Positions 1 to 7,450 of a stretch of DNA of 22,048 bases are shown in pieces. A model generated the notes under the pieces. The model was given only the letters and a program-made list of their open reading frames with translations, was not told the origin of the DNA and did no database searches. Origin of the DNA: an uncultured Collinsella sp. (GTDB lineage: Bacteria; Actinomycetota; Coriobacteriia; Coriobacteriales; Coriobacteriaceae); NCBI GenBank assembly GCA_902470925.1, contig CABRIF010000029.1:1-22048 (forward strand). The letters run 5' to 3'. The position numbers and the translations under genes were made by a program. Numbering within the stretch: position 1 is the stretch's first letter; each line of letters opens with the position of its first letter.

Positions 1-47
1 GAGATTCCTCTACGTCTCGTGGGCTCGGAGATGTGTATAAGAGACAG
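1..47 (+). other. Illumina Nextera i7 adapter left at the contig end (not genomic)
   Basis: Bases 29-47 read AGATGTGTATAAGAGACAG, the Tn5 mosaic end used in Nextera libraries. Bases 14-28 read GTCTCGTGGGCTCGG, the Nextera read-2 tail. Bases 6-13 read TCCTCTAC, which is the reverse complement of an i7 index (GTAGAGGA, N712 as I recall), and bases 1-5 (GAGAT) match the end of the P7 oligo. All four parts are in the order of a synthetic i7 primer. Genomic sequence therefore starts at about base 48, and the contig is broken here. Confidence 0.97.
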
Positions 48-476
48 GATGTGGGTCGTGCAAGGTGACGCGAGGGCGGAGCGCCCGTCCGCGCTAAACC
101 TGTCACGGCGTGGCTGATGTGCATGCATGTCTCGCTTGGTGAGCGAAATCAGCCCGCGTCGACACGTTTTGACGAAACGAAGCAGCCCGGCTGGTCCTAA
201 TGTGCAGCGGTATCGCCTGATTGTGGTGAGATTGTGTGCAAATGGCCTTTCGAGCTGGAAATTGGGGAGGGCACTCGCACTTCGTGTGTGGATAAGTCGC
301 CGCTGCGGCGCGATTGCCTTGCTGCAACCTTGTCGCCAGACAGCGGTCCAACCGTGATATTTCACGGAAACGTGCGAAAAGCGCGGAACAGGTCAAGAGA
401 TCTGTAAGATTGCGATTTTTAATTTGAGGATGAGCCCGTTGTGTGTTTGAGGCGGCCGCATCATGGAGGCATGAGC
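48..476. other. Intergenic region upstream of the first gene
   Basis: No convincing gene is visible. An open frame at 127-357 (+) has no good ribosome binding site and its translation resembles nothing I know. A small hairpin (GGGCG-GAG-CGCCC, 74-86) could be the remains of a terminator of a gene lost off the contig end, but it lacks a T-run. The stretch just before the next gene (about 395-440) is AT-richer and is the likely promoter area. I could not pick out a convincing -35/-10 pair. Confidence 0.5.
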
Positions 477-1487
477 ATGGTCCTGTCACATAGAACGGCG
501 CGGATGTGCTTTCGTGCACCGCAACGCCCCGACTCTCGAGGCGCCATTCCCGCTGTGTCCGCATGCCTGAAGCCAAGTGTTCCCGATGTTGAGATGCTCG
601 ATCGCGCCCGTGCGTGCCTGATCGCCCGAGGAGTGCCGAAGGAGGAGTTGGCGCAGGTTGATGTGCTGGTGCCCAGTGCGGATCTTCGTCGGCGCATCGA
701 CGGCGCGGTGCCACATGTATGGCCCTATCCGATTCCCGCGCATGGGTTGTGGAGGTTGGAGCAGGGGATTTATGTGGTGCATCCGGCGTTGTGTGCACAG
801 CAGGCGGCGGTGGAGATGAATCGGATGGAGCTTGTCGAGTATTTGATCGAGATGTGCGCACGCTACGATCTTCCGATTCGAGCGGGCGACGAATATGTTG
901 AGCGACATGCGCCATTGGCGGTTCAAGATTTGGCGCTGCATGTGGCGGCATCGGCGGGGCAGCGCGGCATTCGTCGTTTGAGGCGTGCTCTGCCGTTCGT
1001 GTGTGACGGGGCCCGCTCACCCATGGAGACAGCCCTGTATCTGATGTTGCGCCTGCCCCGGTGCATGGGCGGGGCGCATCTGGTTGGACTCGAGTTGGCG
1101 CATCGCATGGAAGTGACCGGGATGGCGCGGGATCTTACGGGGAGAGCGTTCGTGGAATGCGACGCCTTTCTTGCGACGGATGGTATCGACTTCGAGTACA
1201 ACGGCATCGTACACGAGGATGAGGAGGTGTTTGCATCGGACGAAGAGCGCCGCCGTGCCCTGGAGGCGATGGGCTACAGCGTGCTGACGGTGACGCGCCA
1301 TGCGCTGTTCGACGCGCAGCGCTATCGAAGGTTGCTGACGGCAGTGCTCCATCGGGTTGGATTGAACGTCGACCGCCTACCCGATGACTATTGGGAGCGG
1401 GCGGAGGCACTGCGCAGGTTTGCCGTGCGGGGCTGCGTGCCGAGGTCTGGTTCGGACATTTGCGTTGCGGCAGATTGGGCTTGTTGA
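477..1487 (+). CDS. AbiEi/DUF559-like protein with a PD-(D/E)XK nuclease-like C-terminus
   Basis: A 336-aa protein. ATG 477 is chosen because GGAGG at 465-469 sits 7 nt upstream; the frame stays open back to a GTG at 441. The middle part (RIDGAVPHVWPYPIP, then GIYVVHPALCAQQAAVEM and MELVEYLIEMCARY) resembles AbiEi-like proteins that occur in many copies in Coriobacteriia. The C-terminal part starts at SPMETAL (residue ~181). It holds D229 in ECDAF, then D238-F-E240-Y-N-G and H246, then a helix with ERRRALEAMGYSVLTVTR, which fits the layout of DUF559/Vsr-like PD-(D/E)XK nuclease folds. Catalysis is not proven: the position after EY is Asn where I recall Asp in relatives. A role in defence or in a type IV toxin-antitoxin-like system is inference from family resemblance only. 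No partner antitoxin gene follows; the next 860 bp hold no clear gene. The gene lies close to a contig break, so its upstream context is missing. Confidence 0.75.
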   Translation: MVLSHRTARMCFRAPQRPDSRGAIPAVSACLKPSVPDVEMLDRARACLIARGVPKEELAQVDVLVPSADLRRRIDGAVPHVWPYPIPAHGLWRLEQGIYVVHPALCAQQAAVEMNRMELVEYLIEMCARYDLPIRAGDEYVERHAPLAVQDLALHVAASAGQRGIRRLRRALPFVCDGARSPMETALYLMLRLPRCMGGAHLVGLELAHRMEVTGMARDLTGRAFVECDAFLATDGIDFEYNGIVHEDEEVFASDEERRRALEAMGYSVLTVTRHALFDAQRYRRLLTAVLHRVGLNVDRLPDDYWERAEALRRFAVRGCVPRSGSDICVAADWAC

Positions 1488-2348
1488 ACGCTTTCTGGGG
1501 TGACGTCGGCTTGGCGGACGCGTCGTCTGCCGCCTCGATATCGGCAAGGGATGCCGGTGATTCATGCTCGCCGGGACTCAGAAATCAGCCGATGCGTTAC
1601 CTCTTCTCGACTGTCGGGCATACAGATCGGTGCTGATAATATGCAGTTCCTATAGGGCGGTATGGGGAGAGCTTGATTGTATATATCTGGAAATATCGTA
1701 GGATTAAGGCAAAATTGTTTGAGCGCGTTTTTGCTGCATTGAAAAATTGGATATTGGGCGCGCATCCCGTGATGAATAAAGAGACAGTTTCTCACATGGC
1801 ACGCGTATGCAGTCTGTGTGCACCGGCAGGGGGCGGTTCGGCCTGCAATAGGTGGGTACACTGGGCTTTGCCCGTTGAGGGGCATGCATATCTGAAGCGC
1901 CCTGAGAGGGAATGCCGACAGGGACCGCGTGGGGGCACGGGCGCTGTGTCTGTGCGCCAGGGGAGGCATTGGGCTGCCCGACGAGCCGAGGAGTGCTGTC
2001 AGCCGTGTGCGGTTGCCGGCCTTGTGCGACTGCCAGCTGTGCACGACTGTCAGCTGTGTACGGATTGGTGGCACTAACATGAGATGGGTATCCATGAGGC
2101 CATTATTATTACCGCGTCTACCTGCTGCTTTCTCTGCTTCTATGAAAAATGATGCATGCGATTTGCCACAGCTGACAGTCGTGCACAGCTGACAGTGGGA
2201 TGGGAGCGCGCGTCAAAGGGACGGTGCGGTGATGGCAATGCGGACGTGATGCTGGTGGAGGTGCAGCGATGGCGATCGGGGCGGCAGGTGCCGGCGTCTG
2301 TTCGTCGCTGCATGCCGCCCCGCAGCTTTACGTTGTGCAGCAAGAGCC
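1488..2348. other. 861-bp region without a convincing gene; AT-rich patch and inverted repeats
   Basis: The stretch 1620-1800 is markedly AT-richer than the rest of the window, which may mark a decayed or acquired segment. The open frames here (for example 1673-2077 on + and 1562-2095 on -) lack good ribosome binding sites and give low-quality, Cys/Arg/Pro-rich translations. I do not support them as genes. The clear structure is the 30-bp inverted repeat described separately (2027-2196). No tRNA, terminator or transposase remnant was recognised. Confidence 0.5.
2027..2196. repeat. 30-bp inverted repeat made of 17-bp tandem units
   Basis: The left arm (2029-2058) and right arm (2167-2196) are reverse complements at 29 of 30 positions and are separated by 108 bp. 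The left arm consists of two tandem 17-bp units, CGACTGCCAGCTGTGCA (2027-2043) and CGACTGTCAGCTGTGTA (2044-2060). A degenerate third unit core, CTGTCAGCCGTG, lies at 1995-2006. The repeats are extragenic, between the first gene and the 3' end of nrdB. Function is unknown; a REP/MITE-like element or a protein-binding array is possible. Confidence 0.85.
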
Positions 2349-3422
2349 TTATAGGTCGTCGACGAGCGCCGTGCTCTTGGCATATGCGGTGCTCTTCGCC
2401 TCGAAGAAGTCGGTTTTGACCATGTTGGCGTTCGAGTACTGGCTCACCCATGCCATGTCGGCCGGCTCATCGCGATACCCCTCGTAGAGCTGGCCGAAGC
2501 CCAGCGAGCTCCAGCGCAGGTTGCCGAGGTATTTGATGTAGCCGGCAACCATGTCGCCGGTGAGCCCCGCAATTTGGTCGCCGATCACGTAGCGGCCCCA
2601 GGCGATCTCGGCGGCGACGCCCTCCTCGAGCATCTCGCGCAGCATGGCCACGTTTTCCTCGCCAAACAGCTCGGGATGCTCCTTCTGCAGCTCAAGGATG
2701 ATGCTGCGGAACAGCCACAGATGCGTGTTCTCGTCGCGGTTGATGTAGCGGATCTCCTGCGCGCTGCCGGGCATCTTGCCCATGCGGGCGAGGTTGTAGA
2801 AGAACATGAACCCCGAGTAGAAGTACACGCCCTCAAGGATGTAATTCGCCATGAGGACGCGCAGGAAGCGCTGCGTATCGCGATGCTGCTGGAACTCGTT
2901 GTACAGCTCGCCGATGAAGGTGTTGCGCGCCAGAAGGTGCTCGTCGGTTTTCCACTGGTAGAGGATCTCGTTGCGCTTGGCGGGGTCGCAGATGGTGTCG
3001 AGCATGTAGGAATAGCTCTGCGAATGGACGCTTTCCTGGAACGTCTGGATCGACAGGCACAGGCTCACCTCGTTGGCGGTGATGTATTCGCTGATGTTGG
3101 GAAGGTTCGCCGACTGCAGCGAGTCGAGGAACACCAGAAACGACAGGATTTTGTCGTAGGCAGAGCGTTCGGCGGGCGTGAGGTTGGGGTAGTCCTTCAC
3201 GTCCTGCGTGAGGTTGATTTCCTCGGGGATCCAGAAGTTGTTCATGGCCTGGCGGTACCAGCTGGAAACCCAGGGGTACTTCATGTTGTTGAAGTCGTTG
3301 AGGTTGGTGGTGTTGCCGCCGATGAGGCGCCGGTCGCGCACGTCGATGTCCCCTTGGGGGTTGAACAGGGGCTTTTTGGTGAGGAGGGTGGTGGATGTGC
3401 CGGTGATAGGGGTCTCGGTCAT
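2349..3422 (-). CDS. nrdB: Class I ribonucleotide reductase, radical-generating small subunit (beta, R2)
   Basis: A 357-aa protein, usual R2 length. It builds the dimetal/tyrosyl-radical cofactor that starts the reduction of ribonucleotides to deoxyribonucleotides by the large subunit. All metal ligands are visible: D100 (FLVFLDSLQSANL), E130 and H133 (QESVHSQSY), E197 (ILEGVYFYSGF), E231 and H234 (RDENTHLWLF). The radical tyrosine is Y137, at the E+7 position seen in E. coli NrdB (E115/Y122). It is therefore not a Tyr-to-Phe Mn/Fe enzyme of the Chlamydia type. On the minus strand a GAAAGG ribosome binding site lies about 6 nt before ATG 3422. The gene runs divergently from nrdA, with 213 bp between the two starts, rather than in the common nrdAB tandem. 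No nrdI or nrdR lies in the window, so the Ia/Ib subclass and the metal cannot be decided here. Confidence 0.95.
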   Translation of the reverse strand: MTETPITGTSTTLLTKKPLFNPQGDIDVRDRRLIGGNTTNLNDFNNMKYPWVSSWYRQAMNNFWIPEEINLTQDVKDYPNLTPAERSAYDKILSFLVFLDSLQSANLPNISEYITANEVSLCLSIQTFQESVHSQSYSYMLDTICDPAKRNEILYQWKTDEHLLARNTFIGELYNEFQQHRDTQRFLRVLMANYILEGVYFYSGFMFFYNLARMGKMPGSAQEIRYINRDENTHLWLFRSIILELQKEHPELFGEENVAMLREMLEEGVAAEIAWGRYVIGDQIAGLTGDMVAGYIKYLGNLRWSSLGFGQLYEGYRDEPADMAWVSQYSNANMVKTDFFEAKSTAYAKSTALVDDL

Positions 3423-3499
3423 GGTGGGCCTTTCTGTGCGGCGTGGTGCGCGGGCAGGCAGGGTCGCCGGTGCGGCGCAACGTTGAGTCGATGGATTTC

Positions 3500-3505
3500 A
3501 GTATA
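3500..3505 (-). promoter_or_regulatory. Candidate -10 box for nrdB
   Basis: Read on the minus strand this is TATACT, 78 bp upstream of the nrdB start and in the AT-rich part of the divergent intergenic region. No clear -35 hexamer sits 16-18 bp further upstream, so this is a weak call from similarity to the sigma-70/SigA consensus only. Confidence 0.3.
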
Positions 3506-3544
3506 CGATTCTAAATAGGAAGCATTTGCGGTATCCTGCTATGA

Positions 3545-3591
3545 CCACGATATGTGGATATGTAGCATACGGACACCACAAGATATTGACA
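3545..3591 (+). promoter_or_regulatory. Candidate pair of NrdR boxes upstream of nrdA
   Basis: Two related 16-mers, CCACGATATGTGGATA (3545-3560) and CCACAAGATATTGACA (3576-3591), are 31 bp apart start to start with a 15-bp gap. The published NrdR box is a 16-bp palindrome of the type acaCwAtATaTwGtgt. It usually occurs as two copies on the same helix face about 31 bp apart. Individual matches are imperfect (about 9 and 11 of 16), but the shared CCAC start, AT-rich core and exact spacing support the call. They lie 45-91 bp before the nrdA start, fitting repression of nrdA when deoxynucleotides are plentiful. Confidence 0.45.
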
Positions 3592-3635
3592 GACGCACGC
3601 GGGCAGGCCGTATGCGCCTTGAGGAGGAACCGCCC

Positions 3636-6600
3636 ATGGAAGCCAGCACGATGCCGCAGGTGAAAAAGCGCGACGGGCGCGTTGAGGCGTACGACGGGGG
3701 CAAGATCGTCCGCGCGATGCGTCGAGCGTTCGAGGAGGCTGGCGAGCCGGCAGACGATGCCGAGCTCGCAGAGCTGCTTGCGACCGTCGAGGCCTCGATG
3801 CGCGCCGCGGGGGTCACGGGGGTTGAGGGCATCCAGGACCTGGTTGAGCGCGCTTTGATGGAGCGTGCCCACTTCGACGTGGCGAAACGCTATATCCTCT
3901 ATCGGTATCACCGCTCGGAGATGCGCGCGCAGCGCCGCGACCTTGCCCGCGCGGTGATGGACGGGCCCGTCCCCGCAGATGACGCATCGTCCGCCTTGGC
4001 CGATGCGACCGCCACCGCTGCCGTTGCCGATGCAGCCGTCAACGCCGGCACCGCTGTGGCTGGTGCCCCCGCTGCCAGCACCGCTGCCACTGCCGATACC
4101 GCAGCAGTTGCAGCCACCACCGCCATCGCTGCCGGTGCAGTTGGCACCGCCGCTGCGACCACCGCCGCTTCCGCCTTGGCCGATGCGACCGCCACCGCTG
4201 CGGCCCCCGCCGGCCCTGCGACCCCTTCCGGCGCGGTAGCAAGCCCTGCGGCGCCTGCGTTGTCGCCCGCCGCTGAGGAGCTCGCGGCCTGCCTGGCTCA
4301 CATTCAGCGCGATTATCCCGAGGACAGCTATGCGCTCTCGGCGCTCGCGGCGCGATTCGGCACGTATACGGGTGCCGACCAGGATCAGGCGGCGCGCTTG
4401 GATGCGCTGGTGCGCGCCGCGGTCGAGCTGACGAGTCAGGAGGCGCCGCGCTGGGAGATGATCGCGGCCCGCCTGCTGGCGTTCGGCTTCAACCGCGCGC
4501 TTGCTCGCCGTCGTGCCCATGCGGGCATCGAAACGTTCTCGCAGCTTGTTCGCTCGCTTACCGACCAGGGGCTCTACGGGGATTACATCACGGCGGCCTA
4601 CAGCGCCGCTGAGCTCGACCGGGCAGCGGCCTTCATGGACCCCGCGCGCGATGAGCTGTTCACCTACGCCGGCCTCGACCTGCTCTACCGGCGCTACGTG
4701 ATCAACTCGCACGACCATGTGCCGCTTGAGTCGCCGCAGGAGATGTTTTTGGGCATCGCGCTGCATCTGGCGATGAACGAGGATTCTGCGCAGCGGCTCG
4801 CGTGGGTCCGCCGCTTCTATGACATGCTGAGCCGGCTCGAGGTCACCATGGCCACGCCCACCATGAGCAACGCCCGCAAGCCCGATCACCAGCTTTCCAG
4901 CTGCTTCATCGACACGGTGCCCGACAGCCTGACGGGGATCTACCGCAGCGTCGACAACTTCGCCCAGGTGAGCAAGTATGGCGGAGGCATGGGCATGTAC
5001 CTGGGCAAGGTGCGTGCCACCGGCGGCTCCATCCGCGGTTTTTCGGGCGTCGCGGGCGGCGTGATTCGCTGGATTCGCGTGATTAACGACACCGCCGTGG
5101 CTGTCGACCAGCTGGGCATGCGCCAGGGCGCGGTGGCGGTGTACCTCGATGCGTGGCATCGCGACCTGCCGGAGTTTCTCAACCTGCGCACCAACAACGG
5201 CGATGACCGCATGAAAGCGCACGACGTGTTTCCCGCCGTGTGCTATCCGGACCTGTTCTGGCGCATGGCGGAAGAGAGCCTGGACCAGGACTGGTACCTC
5301 ATGTGCCCGCATGACATCCTGCAGGTCAAGGGCTATGCGCTCGAGGATAGCTACGGCGAGCAGTGGGAGCGGCGCTACCGCGACTGCGTAGCCGACCCGC
5401 GCATCCCCAAGCGCACGGTGCTGCTCAAGGACCTCGTGCGCCTCATTCTCAAAAGCGCGGTGGAAACCGGCACCCCCTTCGCCTTCATGCGCGACACGGT
5501 GAACCGTCTGAACCCGCATGCGCAGCGCGGCATCATCTACTGTTCGAACCTATGCACCGAGATCGCGCAGAACACCAGCGAGATCCAGGAGGTTTCCCGC
5601 GAGGTGCAGACGCGCGAGGGCGATACGGTCGTGGTGACCACGACCCGGCCGGGCGATTTCGTCGTCTGCAACCTGGCGAGCCTGTCCCTCGGCCGTCTGC
5701 CGGTTGAGGACGACGAGGCGATGGGCCGTGTGATCGAGTGCGCCGTGCGGGCGCTGGACAACGTCATCGACCTCAACTTCTACGCGCTGCCCTACGCGCG
5801 CCTCACCAACCGGCGGTACCGCTCGATCGGCCTGGGCGTTTCGGGCTACCACCATATGCTGGCGCGGCGCGGCATTTCCTGGGAGAGCGAGGAGCATCTG
5901 GCGTTTGCCGATGAGGTGTTCGAGCGCATCAACTACCATGCGATCGCGGCGAGCGAGCGCCTGGCCGATGAGCGCGGGGCAACCGAGGTGTTCGCGGGCA
6001 GCGACTGGCAGACGGGCGCCTACTTCACCAAGCGCGGGTACGTTGCCGGTGCGCCGGGGGAGGCTGCGGGCGCTGCGATCGAGATGGAGCATCGGGTTGC
6101 GGCTGCACCGGCTGCGGCAGCGACCGGGGAGGCTGCGGGCGCTTCGACTGGGGAGGCGACGCGGGCCACGGCTGGGGAAGCGGCACGTACTGCGACCGGG
6201 ATGGCGCATCGGGTTGCGCCCGCGGCGCTGGGCGAGGACGCGAGCAAACGGGCCGACGCAGGCGGCTCGTCCACGCTCCGTGACAGCGGCGACCCCGCCC
6301 GTCCATCCGCGATGGGCGAGGGCCACTGGCGTGAGCTCGCGGCGCGCGTGGCGGAGCATGGCGTGCGCAACGCCTACCTGCTGGCGATCGCCCCCACCAG
6401 CTCGACGTCGATTCTGTCGGGAACCACGCCGGGCATCGATCCGATCATGCGGAAGTTCTTCCTGGAGGAGAAGAAGGGCACGATGCTGCCGCGGGTGGCG
6501 CCGGAGCTTTCTCCGCAGACGTTTTGGTACTACAAGCCGGCACATTATCTCGACCAGCTGTGGAGCGTGCGGGCGGCGGGTGTCCGTCAACGCCATATCG

Positions 6601-6758
6601 ACCAGGCGCAGTCGATGAATCTGTATATCACGAACGACTACACGCTGCGGCAGGTGCTCGGGCTGTATATCGCGGCCTGGAAATACGGCGTTAAAACCGT
6701 ATATTATGTCCGGAGCAAATCGCTTGAAGTGGAGGAGTGCGAGTCCTGCTCGGCGTAA
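3636..6758 (+). CDS. nrdA: Class I ribonucleotide reductase, catalytic large subunit (alpha, R1) with two Ala-rich insertions
   Basis: A 1040-aa protein. ATG 3636 is chosen because GAGGAGGA (3621-3628) lies 7 nt upstream, although the frame is open from 3552. Residues ~6-105 form an ATP-cone (VKKRDGRVEAYDGGKIVRAM...), the allosteric dATP/ATP sensor. The R1 barrel follows, with the reducible cysteine pair C423 (LSSCFID) and C678 (VVCNLASL). N638-L-C640-T-E642 carries the thiyl-radical cysteine and its acid/base partners. The loop PTSSTSILSGTTPGIDPI is present, as are the radical-transfer tyrosines Y1023-Y1024 (TVYYVRS). The C-terminal C1035-ESC-1038 pair is re-reduced by thioredoxin. All catalytic residues are present, so the enzyme should be active. 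It is longer than typical R1s (about 750-850 aa, from memory) because of two low-complexity segments, at residues ~110-209 (Ala/Thr/Val) and ~804-893 (Ala/Gly/Glu/Thr). Both contain in-frame DNA duplications. The first lies between the ATP-cone and the barrel, the second between AYFTKR and HWRELA. Partner subunit: the divergent nrdB. Confidence 0.95.
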   Translation: MEASTMPQVKKRDGRVEAYDGGKIVRAMRRAFEEAGEPADDAELAELLATVEASMRAAGVTGVEGIQDLVERALMERAHFDVAKRYILYRYHRSEMRAQRRDLARAVMDGPVPADDASSALADATATAAVADAAVNAGTAVAGAPAASTAATADTAAVAATTAIAAGAVGTAAATTAASALADATATAAAPAGPATPSGAVASPAAPALSPAAEELAACLAHIQRDYPEDSYALSALAARFGTYTGADQDQAARLDALVRAAVELTSQEAPRWEMIAARLLAFGFNRALARRRAHAGIETFSQLVRSLTDQGLYGDYITAAYSAAELDRAAAFMDPARDELFTYAGLDLLYRRYVINSHDHVPLESPQEMFLGIALHLAMNEDSAQRLAWVRRFYDMLSRLEVTMATPTMSNARKPDHQLSSCFIDTVPDSLTGIYRSVDNFAQVSKYGGGMGMYLGKVRATGGSIRGFSGVAGGVIRWIRVINDTAVAVDQLGMRQGAVAVYLDAWHRDLPEFLNLRTNNGDDRMKAHDVFPAVCYPDLFWRMAEESLDQDWYLMCPHDILQVKGYALEDSYGEQWERRYRDCVADPRIPKRTVLLKDLVRLILKSAVETGTPFAFMRDTVNRLNPHAQRGIIYCSNLCTEIAQNTSEIQEVSREVQTREGDTVVVTTTRPGDFVVCNLASLSLGRLPVEDDEAMGRVIECAVRALDNVIDLNFYALPYARLTNRRYRSIGLGVSGYHHMLARRGISWESEEHLAFADEVFERINYHAIAASERLADERGATEVFAGSDWQTGAYFTKRGYVAGAPGEAAGAAIEMEHRVAAAPAAAATGEAAGASTGEATRATAGEAARTATGMAHRVAPAALGEDASKRADAGGSSTLRDSGDPARPSAMGEGHWRELAARVAEHGVRNAYLLAIAPTSSTSILSGTTPGIDPIMRKFFLEEKKGTMLPRVAPELSPQTFWYYKPAHYLDQLWSVRAAGVRQRHIDQAQSMNLYITNDYTLRQVLGLYIAAWKYGVKTVYYVRSKSLEVEECESCSA
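3990..4200 (+). repeat. 31-bp exact direct repeat inside the first Ala-rich segment of nrdA
   Basis: The same 31 bases occur at 3990-4020 and 4170-4200, exactly 180 bp (60 codons) apart, both coding SALADATATAA. The DNA between is also dominated by GCC/GCT/ACC-type codons. In-frame duplication explains how this linker grew without breaking the gene. Confidence 0.9.
6057..6218 (+). repeat. In-frame duplications inside the second Ala-rich segment of nrdA
   Basis: GGGGAGGCTGCGGGCGCT occurs exactly at 6057-6074 and 6126-6143, 69 bp (23 codons) apart. An 18-mer beginning ATGG and ending CATCGGGTTGCG occurs at 6084-6101 and 6201-6218 with one mismatch, 117 bp (39 codons) apart. Both offsets are multiples of three. 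The segment encodes repeated GEAAGA/GEATRA and M(E/A)HRVA motifs. Confidence 0.85.
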
Positions 6759-7021
6759 GGCCGCATACGGCGCTGCGGGCGCGCCCGGTGGGGGTCAATA
6801 TGCGGTCCAGCTTGAGACAAATTCAAGGTGAAGGGCGATATGCAAAACCGTTTTATATGGTTAATGACGTGTTTGTCCTTGTATAAGTCGTGATGCGGAG
6901 GTGCCTCCTCTACATTTCCCGCTGAACCGATGGGAAACGTGTGAGAACGTGATACTATGCAAGAATCATGAAACGTTGGGTCTCATTTTGAGTGCGTTCA
7001 AAGGTTCAGAGGTGAAGCGCT

Positions 7022-7450
7022 ATGGCAGAGGAGAGAGTCGGCCGGGCCTACGATGCCAAGATTCGTCGCCAGGCGGTCAGGATTTTGGCGTCCGGCGCGG
7101 GGCACCGGGCACTTGCGTCGAAGCTCGGTATCCCCGAGGCTACGGCGCGCCAGTGGGCGCGCTCGTACGCCGTGGGCGGTACCGCGGCGGTCATGAATGC
7201 GGGCGCCAAGCACCGCGTGTATCCATACGAGCTCAAGCTCTCCGCTGTGCAGGATCGCTTGGAGCACGGGATGACGGTGCGCGAGGTCATGGTGAAGCAC
7301 GGGATTCCGAGCGAGTCCTCGGTGAAAACCTGGTGCCGCCAGTACCGCGAGCACGGCGCCGAGGCGCTGATCAACAAACCGCGCGGGGTCAAACCCAAGC
7401 ACAAGCGTGAGCAGGCGGGCGAGTCCGGGGATGCGAAGGCGTCCGAGTAG
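7022..7450 (+). CDS. Orphan IS3/IS150 OrfA-like protein with two helix-turn-helix domains
   Basis: A 142-aa protein. AGAGGTG at 7008-7014 is the ribosome binding site for ATG 7022. The first HTH is at about residues 8-55 (YDAKIRRQAVRILASG...LASKLGIPEATARQWARSY) and the second at about 65-115 (YPYELKLSAVQDRLEHGMTVREVMVKHGIPSESSVKTWCRQYREHG). It ends in a basic tail (NKPRGVKPKHKRE). This is the layout of the DNA-binding OrfA of IS150-type IS3 elements. No OrfB (DDE integrase) follows in any frame, no slippery A-run is seen, and no terminal inverted repeats were recognised. It is either a remnant or a domesticated DNA-binding protein. The intact frame, good RBS and a downstream intrinsic terminator argue that it may still be expressed. 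A possible extended -10 (TGATACTAT, 6950-6958) lies upstream. Confidence 0.75.
   Translation: MAEERVGRAYDAKIRRQAVRILASGAGHRALASKLGIPEATARQWARSYAVGGTAAVMNAGAKHRVYPYELKLSAVQDRLEHGMTVREVMVKHGIPSESSVKTWCRQYREHGAEALINKPRGVKPKHKREQAGESGDAKASE

Noticed and set aside
1673..2077. 134-aa open frame in the gene-poor region
   Set aside because: No convincing RBS, Cys/Trp-rich unlikely translation, and its 3' end overlaps the inverted-repeat arm. I cannot support it as a gene.
3552..3635. Upstream extension of NrdA (28 extra residues)
   Set aside because: It has no RBS, would overlap the candidate NrdR boxes, and is not needed because ATG 3636 has a strong Shine-Dalgarno and begins just before the ATP-cone.
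3498..5519. 673-aa open frame antisense to nrdA
   Set aside because: It mirrors the codon bias of the strongly supported nrdA gene, gives His/Gly/Ala-rich low-complexity translation and has no RBS. High-GC genes commonly leave such open antisense frames.
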